In this document: positions 32,923-43,066 of the stretch, in pieces
How positions within the stretch are numbered: the stretch's first letter is position 1
Layout of the letters: the number at the start of each line of letters is the position of its first letter
Origin: Sedimenticola selenatireducens DSM 17993
GTDB taxonomy: Bacteria > Pseudomonadota > Gammaproteobacteria > Chromatiales > Chromatiaceae
Assembly: GCF_000428045.1 (NCBI RefSeq)
Contig: NZ_ATZE01000004.1
Span: 186,001 to 250,000, forward strand
Length of the DNA: 64,000 bases
Reading direction: 5' to 3'
Notes under the pieces: model-generated
What the model saw: the letters and a program-made list of their open reading frames with translations, nothing else
Databases searched by the model: none
What the model was told of the DNA's origin: nothing
Position numbers and translations under genes: made by a program

Positions 32923-34501
32923 GCATCTTCTGGAAACGATCGTCCTGACGGGGGAAGTCGATATTAAAATGTAGTCCGCGACTCTCCTTACGATGCTGCG
33001 CGGAATGGATAATCAGGTAGGCAACCTCTACCAGATTGCGCAGCTCCAACAAGTCATTGGTAACCCGGAAATTGCTGTAGTACTCCTTGATCTCATGCCG
33101 TAACAGGTTAATGCGCCGTTTCGCACGTTCCAGTCGTTTGTTACTACGGACAATGCCGACATAGTCCCACATGAAGTGGCGCAGTTCGTTCCAGTTATGG
33201 GAGACCACCACCTCTTCATCAGAGTCGGTAACCCGGCTTTCATCCCATGGCATGACCTCGGGCAGCGTGGCGGCTGAGGGCAGGCGTTGCTCGATATCCA
33301 GCGCCGCCTGCTGCGCATAAACCAGGCATTCCAGTAGGGAATTGCTGGCCATGCGATTGGCGCCATGCAATCCGGTATAGGAGGTTTCACCAATGGCGAA
33401 AAGATTCGGCACATCGGTTCTGGCCTTGAGGTCGGTAATGACACCGCCACAGGTATAGTGGGCGGCCGGTACCACAGGAATTGGATCGGTGGTTATATCA
33501 ATGCCGAATTCGAGGCACTTGGCGTAGATATTTGGAAAGTGTTCACGGATGAACTCGGCTGGCTTGTGACTGATATCCAGGTAGAGGCAGTCCGCGCCAA
33601 TCCGCTTCATCTCATGGTCTATAGCCCGCGCCACTATATCCCTTGGTGCCAGTTCGGCGCGCTTATCAAACCGCGGCATAAACTGTGTACCATCCGGAAG
33701 CAGCAATTTACCACCTTCACCCCGTAGTGCCTCGGTAATCAGGAAAGATTTGGCATGCGGGTGATACAGGCAGGTTGGGTGAAACTGGATAAACTCCATA
33801 TTCGCGACACGACAACCCGCCCGCCAGGCCATCGCGATCCCGTCTCCGGTGGAGACGTCCGGGTTGCTGGTATAGAGATAGACCTTGCTGGCGCCACCGG
33901 TTGCCAGCACGGTGAATTTTGCCGTGAAGGTTTCGACCCGGTTGGTCTTTTTATTCAGTATGTAGGCGCCTAGGCAGGGGTTTTCAGGGATGCCCTGTTT
34001 GGCCCCCATGATCAGATCAATGGCGTTGTGCTCTTCAAACAGGCTGATGTTGCGGCGGGCCTTGACCTGGGATTCCAACCGGCTCTCGACCTCCTGTCCG
34101 GTAGCATCCGCCGCATGGATAACCCTGCGGTGGGAATGACCACCTTCCCGGGTAAGGTGATACCCGCTGCCGGCGGGGGTATCCCGGGTAAAGTCCACAC
34201 CCTCATCAAGCAGCCACTGAATGTTTTCCGGGCCTTTTTCAACGACCAGACGGACCGTCTGTGCATCGCACAGGCCGGCCCCGGCATCCAGGGTGTCTTC
34301 CACATGGGAATCAATAGAGTCTTCAACATCCAGCACGGCGGAGATACCGCCTTGGGCATAATAGGTGTTACCCTCGCTTAGTTGGCGTTTGGCGATTACG
34401 GCAATGCTGATGGATTCGGGCAGCCGTAGGGCAAGACTCAGGCCAGCTGCTCCACTGCCGATAATCAGCACATCAAATTGTTTTGGGGCGTTTTTATTCA
34501 T
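32873..34501 (-). CDS. nadB: L-aspartate oxidase
   Basis: A 542-residue flavoprotein that oxidises L-aspartate to iminoaspartate, the first step of de novo NAD synthesis. It has the FAD motif [22 protein letters not shown], the FHPTCLY and [11 protein letters not shown] segments that bind substrate, and [14 protein letters not shown]. It is homologous to SdhA, but NadB-specific motifs are clear. It is divergent from rpoE, as in E. coli, and its 3' end overlaps ygfX. Confidence 0.95.
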   Translation of the reverse strand: MNKNAPKQFDVLIIGSGAAGLSLALRLPESISIAVIAKRQLSEGNTYYAQGGISAVLDVEDSIDSHVEDTLDAGAGLCDAQTVRLVVEKGPENIQWLLDEGVDFTRDTPAGSGYHLTREGGHSHRRVIHAADATGQEVESRLESQVKARRNISLFEEHNAIDLIMGAKQGIPENPCLGAYILNKKTNRVETFTAKFTVLATGGASKVYLYTSNPDVSTGDGIAMAWRAGCRVANMEFIQFHPTCLYHPHAKSFLITEALRGEGGKLLLPDGTQFMPRFDKRAELAPRDIVARAIDHEMKRIGADCLYLDISHKPAEFIREHFPNIYAKCLEFGIDITTDPIPVVPAAHYTCGGVITDLKARTDVPNLFAIGETSYTGLHGANRMASNSLLECLVYAQQAALDIEQRLPSAATLPEVMPWDESRVTDSDEEVVVSHNWNELRHFMWDYVGIVRSNKRLERAKRRINLLRHEIKEYYSNFRVTNDLLELRNLVEVAYLIIHSAQHRKESRGLHFNIDFPRQDDRFQKMPTVLIPNNYQPLNPVD

Positions 34502-34620
34502 GGGGTTTACCCGAATCCTGGCTTGGGGTCATAATTCAGCTTGAAAGACAGTGTCCCTACGTCGCAGGCACTGTGGGGGAATCCTATCCTAATTCACGGA
34601 TTTCTAGAACCGGATATTGA

Positions 34621-34647
34621 GAACTTATCACACAGCATGTTGTCAAC
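34621..34647 (+). promoter_or_regulatory. Sigma-E/AlgU-type promoter of the rpoE operon
   Basis: GAACTT at 34621-34626 and TCAAC at 34643-34647, separated by 16 bases, fit the extracytoplasmic sigma-E/AlgU consensus (GAACTT, 16-17, TCnnA). It lies 49 bases before the rpoE start, as expected for an autoregulatory promoter. The -10 match is less exact than the -35 match. Confidence 0.7.
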
Positions 34648-34695
34648 CACATTGAGAATGGAGCGGAGCTTGCCACTATCAGAGGGCACACCCTG

Positions 34696-35271
34696 ATGGG
34701 GGAGCGGCAGATAGACCGGGAGTTGGTCGAACGTGTTCAGCGTGGAGATAAGAAGGCCTTTGATCTACTGGTACTCAAGTATCAACAAAAGGTGGCAAAT
34801 CTGGTTTCCCGCTATGTAAGAGACCCCAGTGAGACGCTTGACGTGACACAGGAAGCTTTTATCAAGGCGTATAAAGCGTTACCCAACTTTCGCCAGGAAA
34901 GCGCGTTCTATACCTGGCTTTATCGTATCGCCATCAACACGGCAAAAAACTACCTGGTTGCCCAGAAACGCCGTCCTCCCAGTTCGGATATTGATGCCGA
35001 CACAGCTGAGCAACTGGATGTCGGTGTCCGGTTGAAAGAGCACGCCACCCCGGAGCATCATCTGCTGGAGAAAGAGATTGCCGAAACCGTTAGTCAGGCG
35101 ATAGATGAGCTTCCCGAAGATTTGCGAACAGCCATAACCCTCAGAGAGCTTGAGGGACTCAGTTATGAGGAGATTGCCAAGGCAATGGAGTGCCCGGTAG
35201 GGACAGTGAGATCAAGAATATTTCGTGCCCGTGCAGCGATAGATGCGAAACTACAACCGCTTCTGAGCTGA
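34696..35271 (+). CDS. rpoE: RNA polymerase sigma factor RpoE/AlgU
   Basis: A 191-residue group 4 sigma factor for envelope stress. Region 2 contains ERVQRGDKKAFDLLV, the DVTQEAFIKAYKAL segment and FYTWLYRIAINTAKNY; region 4 contains LREMEGLSYEEIA-like LRELEGLSYEEIAKAM and the helix-turn-helix CPVGTVRSRIFRARAAID. It heads the operon with its regulators rseA-rseB-rseC and the protease mucD, and has its own sigma-E-type promoter. Confidence 0.96.
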   Translation: MGERQIDRELVERVQRGDKKAFDLLVLKYQQKVANLVSRYVRDPSETLDVTQEAFIKAYKALPNFRQESAFYTWLYRIAINTAKNYLVAQKRRPPSSDIDADTAEQLDVGVRLKEHATPEHHLLEKEIAETVSQAIDELPEDLRTAITLRELEGLSYEEIAKAMECPVGTVRSRIFRARAAIDAKLQPLLS

Positions 35272-35306
35272 TACTTTAACAGTAGTACTATATCGACCGG
35301 TCGGAT

Positions 35307-35891
35307 ATGACAATGACAGACGATATCAATGAGCAGATTTCCTCGCTTCTGGATAATGAACTCAGCCAGAAAGAGATCCGTCACACCCTGGACCTGCTCC
35401 AGGAAGATGAAGCCCTTCGTAATAAATGGGATCGATATAACCTGATTGGTGATGCCATGCGTGGTGAGGCGGTGCGGTTTTCCGCTGTCTCAATAGCTGA
35501 TCGGGTACAGGCAAGACTGGAGCATGAATCAGTGGATTTTTCCAATGTTCAAGCCCTTCCAGCGACCCGTTTGAGGCGTTTTCCAGCCCGTTGGTATAAA
35601 TCCGCCGGTGGCGCAGCGCTGGCCGCTTCTGTGGCGGTAGTTACCGTACTGTCGTTCCCACAATTTACCAATATGTCCCCGGAACCGGGCAGTGAGGTGA
35701 TTGCTGAAAGCGTGGCGCCCGATCCTGCCCCCTATCTGGTTCAGTCGAGCACTCGCTGGAAGAATCTTTCAGAGCCGAAAGTCGAATCAAAACTTAACAG
35801 CTTTCTGATTGATCATAATGAATTTGCAGCTCCGGGCGGCATCGGTGTCATACCCTATGCGAACTTCGTCAGTTACGACAGTAACCGCTGA
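35307..35891 (+). CDS. rseA: Anti-sigma-E factor RseA/MucA
   Basis: A 194-residue single-pass inner-membrane protein that holds RpoE inactive. The N-terminal cytoplasmic domain has the family start INEQISSLLDNELSQ and DRYNLIGDAMRGE; one transmembrane helix lies around residues 94-112, followed by a periplasmic tail where RseB binds and regulated proteolysis begins. It is 35 bases downstream of rpoE. Confidence 0.9.
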   Translation: MTMTDDINEQISSLLDNELSQKEIRHTLDLLQEDEALRNKWDRYNLIGDAMRGEAVRFSAVSIADRVQARLEHESVDFSNVQALPATRLRRFPARWYKSAGGAALAASVAVVTVLSFPQFTNMSPEPGSEVIAESVAPDPAPYLVQSSTRWKNLSEPKVESKLNSFLIDHNEFAAPGGIGVIPYANFVSYDSNR

Positions 35892-35896
35892 AGCAT

Positions 35897-36865
35897 ATGA
35901 GATTTATTCATATTTTTTTAAATGCCGCTCTGCTGATTACTGTCTCTCTGAATGCTACTGCAGATACGGCGCAGGACGATGTGCGTATCTGGCTACAGCG
36001 GATGGTCAATGCCGTTCATTCACTGAATTATGATGGTACCTTTGTCTTTTTGCATAATGCGCAGCTCGAAAGCATGCAAATCGTTCATACCGTGGACAAT
36101 GGCGGAGAAAGAGAGCGTCTGACTTCCCTGAATGGCGTGGCCCGGGAAGTATTCCGGGATAATGCATCGGTAACCTGTATAGCTCCGGATATCAAATCGG
36201 TCTCGATCGGCAATCGTGTCAGTGGTCGTGGCTTTCGTGCGGTATTCTCGGTCGATATCAATCAACTCTCCGACTACTATAACTTCCATATGCTTGGCGA
36301 GGAACGGGTAGCCGGTCGCCAGGCCAAGGTTGTCGCCATCATACCCCAGGATGCTTACCGTTATGGATATCGGTTGTATCTGGATACCGAGCATGCGCTT
36401 CCACTGAAAACCGATATGCTGAATGTTTCAGGTGTATCGATATCCCAGCTCATGTTCACCCAATTGCAGGTACACAGCAGTAGTAGAGAGATCGCGGAAA
36501 TTTCGCTGGATGGCAAGGAGTATTACCAGTGGGTGCAGCAAAAACCGATGCGTACTATTTCTGATCGGCAGTTTTCCGGATGGTCTTTCAGTGATCTGCC
36601 AAAAGGATTCGATGTTACCTTGCATTCGAAACGAAAGGCCGGAAAACAGGCGAGGGGAATAGATCATTTCGTGCTATCGGATGGTTTGGCGTCACTCTCT
36701 GTCTATGTTGAAGACGACGATGATGTCGGCCTGCAGGGAAATTCGACCATGGGCACTGTCAATGCTTATGGCAATACAATTTCCGGTTACCAGGTGACGG
36801 CGGTTGGTGAAGTCCCGGCAATGACAGTGGAGCGCATTGCAAAATCGCTCCGTTTCTCAAAATAG
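35897..36865 (+). CDS. rseB: Periplasmic sigma-E regulator RseB/MucB
   Basis: A 322-residue exported protein with a signal peptide (about 1-22). It protects RseA from cleavage and senses lipids or misfolded proteins. The start of the mature part (WLQRMVNAVHSLNYDGTFVF) and the C-terminal GWSFSDLPKGFDVTLHSKR and YGNTISGYQVTAVGEVP segments match MucB/RseB. It follows rseA by five bases. Confidence 0.93.
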   Translation: MRFIHIFLNAALLITVSLNATADTAQDDVRIWLQRMVNAVHSLNYDGTFVFLHNAQLESMQIVHTVDNGGERERLTSLNGVAREVFRDNASVTCIAPDIKSVSIGNRVSGRGFRAVFSVDINQLSDYYNFHMLGEERVAGRQAKVVAIIPQDAYRYGYRLYLDTEHALPLKTDMLNVSGVSISQLMFTQLQVHSSSREIAEISLDGKEYYQWVQQKPMRTISDRQFSGWSFSDLPKGFDVTLHSKRKAGKQARGIDHFVLSDGLASLSVYVEDDDDVGLQGNSTMGTVNAYGNTISGYQVTAVGEVPAMTVERIAKSLRFSK

Positions 36866-36875
36866 TGATCGGGAA

Positions 36876-37364
36876 ATGATAGAAGAGAGCGCAATAGTGA
36901 CAGCGACCAATGGGGAATTCGCCCGGGTGGAAACACAAAGGGCAACCAGTTGCGGAAGCTGTGAAGCAAAAAGCACCTGCGGCACCTCCGCGCTGTCCAA
37001 AGTGTTCGGAAATCGCCGAACAGTGGTAGAGGTTTTGAACCCGATAGGTGCGGTAACCGGTGACCGGGTGGTTGTTGGCCTTGACGAATCGGCCCTGACC
37101 CGTGCCTCGTTTTTCTTCTATATCGTGCCGCTTATTTTATTACTGGCGGGTGGCATATTGGGGCAATGGTTTGCCGAAACAATCAGTCTCCAATCTACGG
37201 AACCACTTTCTATTATTTGCGGTCTACTGGGTCTGTTAATCGGACTTGTCTGGTTACGCTGGTTTGCCTTCAAAACCAGCAGGAGCAGTTCCTATCAGGC
37301 TGTAATCCTTCGCCGCACCAGTTCGATTCATGTCATTAGTGACATAACAAAGAACACTCTGTAA
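36876..37364 (+). CDS. rseC: Sigma-E regulatory protein RseC/MucC
   Basis: A 162-residue membrane protein. The cytoplasmic N-terminal part has a cysteine cluster CGSCEAKSTCG, and two transmembrane helices lie at about residues 84-105 and 117-138. RseC is linked to sigma-E control and, in some bacteria, to redox systems such as Rnf/SoxR reduction. The ATG at 36876 has GGGA just upstream; the longer frame from 36837 would overlap rseB. Confidence 0.9.
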   Translation: MIEESAIVTATNGEFARVETQRATSCGSCEAKSTCGTSALSKVFGNRRTVVEVLNPIGAVTGDRVVVGLDESALTRASFFFYIVPLILLLAGGILGQWFAETISLQSTEPLSIICGLLGLLIGLVWLRWFAFKTSRSSSYQAVILRRTSSIHVISDITKNTL

Positions 37365-37386
37365 TAGATTACCCGGAGCACAACTC

Positions 37387-38826
37387 ATGAAGACGTTGTT
37401 GTTGAAAAATCGCTTAACCTCTATCCCTGCTCTCATCGTTCTATTGCTGGCATCCTATGCCGTGCAGGCTCAATCATTACCTGATTTTACAGCGCTGGTA
37501 GAGAGCAATAGCCCGTCCGTGGTCAATATCAGTACCAAGCAGCATAAGTCGGTGCCAAGCCGGTTGAATCGGGAGTTCCAGATGCCCGAACTTCCCGAAG
37601 GGAGTCCCTTCAACGAATTCTTCCGTCACTTCTTTGGAGAGGGCGGGCCAGGTGAGTTGGAGCCGCGTGAGTACGACGCCCGCTCACTCGGATCAGGATT
37701 CATCATCTCGGATGACGGCTACATCATGACCAACTTCCACGTTGTCAAAGGTGCCGATGAGATTCTGGTAAGGCTCAGTGACAGACGCGAATATTTGGCG
37801 AAAGTAATCGGCATGGACAAGACCAGTGACGTAGCGCTGCTGAAAATCGATGCCAAGGATTTACCACAGGTAAAGATTGGCACCACCAGCAACCTCAAGG
37901 TTGGGGAATGGGTTCTCGCCATAGGCTCACCATTCGGTTTTGATCACTCGGTTACCGCAGGTATTGTCAGTGCAAAAGGGCGTAGCCTGCCAAATGAAAA
38001 CTATGTCCCCTTCATTCAGACCGATGTCGCCATCAATCCCGGAAATTCAGGCGGACCGCTATTCAATCTTGAGGGCGAAGTTGTAGGCATCAATTCTCAA
38101 ATATATAGCAGGACCGGGGGCTTTATGGGTCTTTCATTTGCCATACCGATCGAGTTGGCAATGAATGTGGTCGATCAGTTACGTACCAGTGGTGAGGTGA
38201 AGCGTGGTTGGCTGGGCGTCATGATCCAGGATGTGACTCGCGAACTGGCTGAGTCTTTTGGCATGGAGTACCCCTATGGAGCCTTAATCGCCAGGGTTGT
38301 GCCGGGCAGTCCTTCAGAGAAGGCTGGCCTGGAGGTAGGTGATGTCATACTGAAATACAATGGTACCAAACTGGAAAGCTCTTCAATGCTTCAGCACCTG
38401 GTCGGCGCCAGTCGAATTGACAAACCTGCTGAGCTGGAAATCTTGCGTAATGGTGTACGCAAAACGATTAAGGTAAATATTGGTGAATTGAAGAATGATA
38501 TGGCCCAGGGCGGCATGGAAGGATCGATGCAGCAGAGCTACTCCAGTCTGGGTATGAGTGTTGTTGAACTGGACAGTGATATCAGGAGTCAGTACAAGCT
38601 AAATGGAATCAAGGGTGTATTTGTCCAGTCAGTGGATGACGGTGCAGCCAAGCGTGCTGGAATTGAACCCGGTGATGTAATACAGATGATTAACCGTGTG
38701 CGGGTTTCAACTGTCAAGGAATTCGACGAGGCGGTAGAAAATCTGCCCAAGGGGGCGACGATCGCTGTACTTATACACCGCAAAAACGGGGCACGTTTCA
38801 TTCCTTTACAGGTCCCGAATGAGTAA
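37387..38826 (+). CDS. mucD: Periplasmic serine endoprotease, DegP/MucD type
   Basis: A 479-residue Do-family protease and chaperone with a signal peptide (about 1-28). The trypsin-like triad is His in TNFHVVKG, Asp in DKTSDVALLKID and Ser in NPGNSGGPLF, and two PDZ domains follow (about 270-360 and 385-475). Co-transcription with rpoE is the AlgU-MucABCD arrangement. Its last eight bases overlap the next gene. Confidence 0.95.
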   Translation: MKTLLLKNRLTSIPALIVLLLASYAVQAQSLPDFTALVESNSPSVVNISTKQHKSVPSRLNREFQMPELPEGSPFNEFFRHFFGEGGPGELEPREYDARSLGSGFIISDDGYIMTNFHVVKGADEILVRLSDRREYLAKVIGMDKTSDVALLKIDAKDLPQVKIGTTSNLKVGEWVLAIGSPFGFDHSVTAGIVSAKGRSLPNENYVPFIQTDVAINPGNSGGPLFNLEGEVVGINSQIYSRTGGFMGLSFAIPIELAMNVVDQLRTSGEVKRGWLGVMIQDVTRELAESFGMEYPYGALIARVVPGSPSEKAGLEVGDVILKYNGTKLESSSMLQHLVGASRIDKPAELEILRNGVRKTIKVNIGELKNDMAQGGMEGSMQQSYSSLGMSVVELDSDIRSQYKLNGIKGVFVQSVDDGAAKRAGIEPGDVIQMINRVRVSTVKEFDEAVENLPKGATIAVLIHRKNGARFIPLQVPNE

Positions 38827-39088
38827 ATTCGGGGAGCATCCTGGTCTCTCGTTTTACTACCGCGATGGCTGCCACCTCTGTGAAGACATGTGGCAGCATC
38901 TTCAATCGATACGAGAAACCGACCCGTTTGATGTCGATTTGATAAATGTTGACAGCGATCCCGATCTGCGGGAGCGGTATGGGACCCTGATCCCGGTGCT
39001 GGCATCGGGTGAGAAGATAATCTGCAACTACTATCTTGATCCGGTCGGACTGGAAAGGTTTCTCGGTGGCCTGCCGGACAGCGAATGA
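38819..39088 (+). CDS. Glutaredoxin-like DUF836 protein
   Basis: An 89-residue thioredoxin-fold protein with a CHLC redox pair near the N-terminus (YYRDGCHLCEDMWQ) and a cis-proline loop TLIPVL. DUF836 proteins are small glutaredoxin-like proteins of unproven function. It overlaps mucD by eight bases, so it is translated with the sigma-E operon, which ends at the terminator downstream. Confidence 0.85.
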   Translation: MSKFGEHPGLSFYYRDGCHLCEDMWQHLQSIRETDPFDVDLINVDSDPDLRERYGTLIPVLASGEKIICNYYLDPVGLERFLGGLPDSE

Positions 39089-39161
39089 GGCTATTTGAGT
39101 ACAGTACAAACTGCGGTATGATGTAGCCTTCGTGGGAACAGTCAATCAACGGTATTGCCGA

Positions 39162-39193
39162 CGGAACTTTTTGAAAAAAAGTTCCGTTTTTTT
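39162..39193 (+). terminator. Rho-independent terminator of the rpoE operon
   Basis: The stem CGGAACTTTTT (39162-39172) pairs perfectly with AAAAAGTTCCG (39176-39186) across a three-base loop and is followed by seven T. It separates the rpoE-rseABC-mucD-DUF836 operon from lepA. The GAACTT in the stem is part of the hairpin and is not read as a sigma-E promoter. Confidence 0.9.
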
Positions 39194-39268
39194 CAATGGG
39201 TTACAAGATTTTATTAAAGTGTAATCCTTCGCTTTACAACTCAGGGCTCATTGCGTAGTAAATCATTC

Positions 39269-41074
39269 ATGACAGATCTCCAGCATATTCGCAATTTTTC
39301 CATCATCGCCCACATCGATCATGGAAAATCGACCATCGCTGACCGCTTTATCCAGCTTTGCGGCGGTCTAACCGAGCGCGAAATGGCCGAGCAAGTGCTG
39401 GATTCCATGGATATCGAGCGTGAACGCGGCATTACCATCAAGGCCCAGAGCGTTACTCTCAACTACACCGCCCCCAATGGAGAGACCTATCGGCTCAACT
39501 TCATTGATACTCCCGGACATGTTGATTTCTCATACGAGGTATCCCGCTCATTAGCCGCCTGCGAAGGGGCATTGCTGGTGGTGGATGCGGCTCAGGGGGT
39601 GGAGGCGCAAAGCGTTGCCAACTGTTACACCGCCATTGAGCAGGGACTGGAGGTACTGCCGGTCCTGAACAAGATCGACCTACCGGCGGCAGAGCCAGAA
39701 CGGGTGATCACGGAAATTGAAGAGATCATTGGCATTGAAGCGCATAACTCGATACGCGTGAGTGCCAAAACCGGAGTAGGTATACCTGAACTGCTGGCCC
39801 AGCTGGTGGAGTTTGTGCCGCCGCCCCAGGGAGATGAAAACAAGCCTTTACAAGCCCTGATAATCGACTCCTGGTTTGACTCCTATGTGGGAGTTATCTC
39901 ATTGATCCGCGTGGTAAACGGCCGAATTAAACCCAAGGACAAGATGCTCCTCATGTCGACCGGACGGACCTTTCAGGTGGAGAAGGTGGGCGTATTCACG
40001 CCGAAACGTGAGAACCGTCCCGCTCTGGGGCCGGGCGAAGTCGGCTTCGTGATTGCAGGTATCAAGGATATCAACGGCGCACCGGTTGGCGACACCCTGA
40101 CTCTGGCGGACAACAAGGCGACCAGTGCGCTGCCAGGATTTGCCCAGATGCGTCCCCGGGTATTTTCCGGACTGTATCCGGTCAGCTCCGATGATTACGA
40201 AAACTTTCGCGATGCGTTACAAAAGCTGAAACTCAATGATGCCGCCCTGCATTATGAGCCTGAGACATCACAGGCGCTTGGATTTGGTTTCCGCTGCGGT
40301 TTTCTTGGCATGCTGCATATGGAAATCGTGCAGGAGCGCCTGGAACGGGAATATGATCTTGACCTGATCACCACGGCACCGACGGTAATCTACGAAGTTG
40401 AGAAGACCGATGGCAGTATTGTAATGGTGGACAATCCGGCGAATCTCCCGGCTCCAAATCAGATAGCCGAAATACGCGAGCCAATCATTGAGGCACACAT
40501 CCTGGTTCCCCAGGCGCATCTCGGCAACGTTATCACGCTCTGTATTGAAAAACGCGGAATGCAAAAAAACCTGCAGTATCTGGGTGGTCAGGTGCAGGTG
40601 ACCTATGAACTGCCGATGAATGAAGTGGTGCTGGACTTTTTTGATCGACTCAAATCGGTCAGCCGTGGCTATGCGTCATTTGAGTATGAGTTCAAACGCT
40701 TTCAGGCAGCCAGTCTGGTAAAGTTGGACATCCTGATTAATGGTGAACAGGTAGATGCCCTGTCCCTGATTGTGCACAGGGAAAACTGCGAGTCGCGGGG
40801 GCGTGAAATCACTTCCCAGATGAAGGAGCTGATACCCCGACAGATGTTTGAAGTGGCTATACAGGCGGCCATCGGCAGTAAGATTATTGCCAGAACCACA
40901 GTAAAGGCGTTGCGCAAAAACGTCACGGCCAAGTGTTATGGTGGCGACATCACCCGAAAACGCAAACTGCTGGAAAAGCAGAAGGCGGGTAAAAAACGCA
41001 TGAAACAGGTGGGTCGAGTTGAAATACCGCAAGAAGCCTTTCTCGCAGTGCTACGTGTTGGAAAGGACAATTGA
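39269..41074 (+). CDS. lepA: Elongation factor 4
   Basis: A 601-residue translational GTPase that can back-translocate ribosomes and aids initiation or assembly. The G1 motif [10 protein letters not shown]2 RGITIK, G3 DTPGH, and the NKID G4 motif are visible, followed by EF-G-like domains and the family-specific C-terminal domain with [15 protein letters not shown]. The ATG at 39269 ([11 protein letters not shown]) is the usual start. Confidence 0.96.
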   Translation: MTDLQHIRNFSIIAHIDHGKSTIADRFIQLCGGLTEREMAEQVLDSMDIERERGITIKAQSVTLNYTAPNGETYRLNFIDTPGHVDFSYEVSRSLAACEGALLVVDAAQGVEAQSVANCYTAIEQGLEVLPVLNKIDLPAAEPERVITEIEEIIGIEAHNSIRVSAKTGVGIPELLAQLVEFVPPPQGDENKPLQALIIDSWFDSYVGVISLIRVVNGRIKPKDKMLLMSTGRTFQVEKVGVFTPKRENRPALGPGEVGFVIAGIKDINGAPVGDTLTLADNKATSALPGFAQMRPRVFSGLYPVSSDDYENFRDALQKLKLNDAALHYEPETSQALGFGFRCGFLGMLHMEIVQERLEREYDLDLITTAPTVIYEVEKTDGSIVMVDNPANLPAPNQIAEIREPIIEAHILVPQAHLGNVITLCIEKRGMQKNLQYLGGQVQVTYELPMNEVVLDFFDRLKSVSRGYASFEYEFKRFQAASLVKLDILINGEQVDALSLIVHRENCESRGREITSQMKELIPRQMFEVAIQAAIGSKIIARTTVKALRKNVTAKCYGGDITRKRKLLEKQKAGKKRMKQVGRVEIPQEAFLAVLRVGKDN

Positions 41075-41147
41075 ACGTTCACAATTATTAATCGACAGTA
41101 ATTTTCACAAACTACGCGAGTAGTTCGGGATCAGGTTGGAACCGCCT

Positions 41148-41966
41148 ATGAATTTCGATTTCCCCCTATTTCTGGTCATTGCAACTTTTTTGACCGGCTT
41201 CATCTGGCTGATTGATGCGGTTTTCTTTGCTGGCAGGCGGAGACTGCAGGCAGGTGGGAAAGACAAGGCAAAAGAACCGATGCTGGTTGAATATTCTCGC
41301 TCGTTCTTTCCCGTTATTCTGGCAGTTCTGGTATTGCGCTCTTTCGTTGTCGAGCCATTCAGAATCCCATCCGGTTCAATGATGCCAACGCTGCTGGTTG
41401 GTGATTTCATCCTGGTAAACAAGTTCTCTTATGGCATCCGGTTACCGGTGCTGAACAAAAAAGTGATCGAACTGGATGATCCCAAACGTGGTGACGTGGT
41501 GGTGTTCAAGTATCCGCAGAATCCGCGCGTGGACTATATTAAACGGGTGGTGGGCGTACCCGGTGATATGATCAGCTACAGCAATAAAACACTGTATATC
41601 AACGGGGAGCCGCAACCACAGCGCCATGTCGAAATCTATACCGGAGTCGGTAGCGGGGCACGCGAGACCGGGGCGTTGAAAAATATTGAACAACTGGGTG
41701 ATGTCGAGCATGAGATCCTCATCAACCCCGTGGCGCCGGATTTTGGTTATGGTTGTCAGGTATTGATGCGCGGCCCTTTTACCGTACCGGAAGGGCACTA
41801 CTTTGCCATGGGTGATAACCGGGATAACAGTAATGACAGCCGCTGTTGGGGGCTGGTGCCGGAACAACTCCTGGTGGGCAAAGCGTTCGCCATCTGGATG
41901 AACTGGGACTCGAATCTCCCGAGCTTTCCGGTTACTTGGGCTCGCATAGGCAATGGCATAAACTGA
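41148..41966 (+). CDS. lepB: Signal peptidase I
   Basis: A 272-residue inner-membrane protease that removes signal peptides. It has two N-terminal transmembrane helices, the catalytic serine in PSGSMMPTL and lysine in DYIKRVVGVPGD, and the boxes GDNRDNSNDSR and WGLVP. The length is normal. It follows lepA, as in most gammaproteobacteria. The ATG at 41148 has AGG upstream. Confidence 0.95.
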   Translation: MNFDFPLFLVIATFLTGFIWLIDAVFFAGRRRLQAGGKDKAKEPMLVEYSRSFFPVILAVLVLRSFVVEPFRIPSGSMMPTLLVGDFILVNKFSYGIRLPVLNKKVIELDDPKRGDVVVFKYPQNPRVDYIKRVVGVPGDMISYSNKTLYINGEPQPQRHVEIYTGVGSGARETGALKNIEQLGDVEHEILINPVAPDFGYGCQVLMRGPFTVPEGHYFAMGDNRDNSNDSRCWGLVPEQLLVGKAFAIWMNWDSNLPSFPVTWARIGNGIN

Positions 41967-42011
41967 AGCGGCTGATCAAGCAAAATCAAGACGAAAAATA
42001 GATCAGGGGGA

Positions 42012-42392
42012 ATGATGAAAGGTGGATTGACAAGACAGCGGGGCATGACCCTTACAGGTTGGATGACGGTTATTGCATTGATTCTGTTTTTTGCCCTTCT
42101 GGGCATGAAGATCGGTCCTATATACCTGGAAAATCTGACGGTCAAGGATGTGGTGGAATCCTTGAAGGAAGAGCCGTTGATTACCAAGCGTTCAGCCAGT
42201 GAAGTGAAAAGCATGATTATGAAGCGTTTGGACATCAATGGGGTATATGACCTGAAGAGTGATCATGTCACGGTCAAGAAAAGTCCGGGCATTATGAAAG
42301 TGGATATCACCTACCAGGTACAGAAAAAGATGGTGGGCAATATCGATATCCTGGTCTCCTTTTCCGATCAAATAGAGCTGATTTCAAATTGA
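42012..42392 (+). CDS. DUF4845 membrane protein
   Basis: A 126-residue single-pass protein with the N-terminal start GMTLTGWMTVIALILFFALLGMKIGPIYLEN, recognisable as DUF4845, commonly found between lepB and rnc. The prepilin-like GMTLTGW start and hydrophobic helix are seen, but it lacks a pilin Glu at the right place. Function unknown. It overlaps rnc by four bases. Confidence 0.85.
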   Translation: MMKGGLTRQRGMTLTGWMTVIALILFFALLGMKIGPIYLENLTVKDVVESLKEEPLITKRSASEVKSMIMKRLDINGVYDLKSDHVTVKKSPGIMKVDITYQVQKKMVGNIDILVSFSDQIELISN

Positions 42393-43066
42393 GAGAACCG
42401 GTTGAACGCCTGTGCCGGTCTATAGGCTATGAATTCAATAACCTGGGGCTGGTCGAAACAGCACTGACACACAGAAGTGCCGGTAGTAGTAACAATGAGC
42501 GTCTGGAGTTTCTTGGAGATGCCATTCTTGGCTTTGTGATAGCAGATTATCTCTATGCCAATTATCCGGATGCCGATGAAGGACAACTCAGCCGGCTTCG
42601 GGCCGGGCTGGTAAAAGGGGACTCACTGGCTCAGATCGCCAGAAAGCTTGAACTGGGCAAGTTTCTTAACCTGGGGGCAGGGGAGCTCAGAAGCGGCGGA
42701 CACTCACGTGGCTCTATTCTGGCGGATGCTGTTGAGGCGCTGTTTGCCGCAGTCTATCTTGATAGCGGATACAAGGAGGCACGTCGCGTTATTCTTCAGT
42801 TATTTGCAGATAAACTATCAACACTGAGCAAGAAATCGCAACAGAAAGATCCCAAGACGCGACTGCAGGAGCTGCTTCAATCACAGAAGAATCCGCTGCC
42901 CACTTACACCATTATCAGCATTACCGGCGAGCAGCATGAGCAGTGTTTTACCGTTAGCTGCCAGGTAGATGAGCTGAATCTGACGACTGAAGGAACGGGT
43001 AACAGTCGAAGAAAGGCCGAGCAGGATGCCGCCAGCAAATTCTTGAGGCAAATAGACAATGTCTGA
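42389..43066 (+). CDS. rnc: Ribonuclease III
   Basis: A 225-residue double-strand-specific endoribonuclease for rRNA and mRNA processing. It has the signature NERLEFLGDAILGFVIADYL and the EALFAAVYLDSG second catalytic segment, followed by a dsRNA-binding domain (DPKTRLQELLQ through RRKAEQDAASKFL). The TTG start overlaps the DUF4845 stop, and rnc overlaps era by eight bases. Confidence 0.96.
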   Translation: MREPVERLCRSIGYEFNNLGLVETALTHRSAGSSNNERLEFLGDAILGFVIADYLYANYPDADEGQLSRLRAGLVKGDSLAQIARKLELGKFLNLGAGELRSGGHSRGSILADAVEALFAAVYLDSGYKEARRVILQLFADKLSTLSKKSQQKDPKTRLQELLQSQKNPLPTYTIISITGEQHEQCFTVSCQVDELNLTTEGTGNSRRKAEQDAASKFLRQIDNV

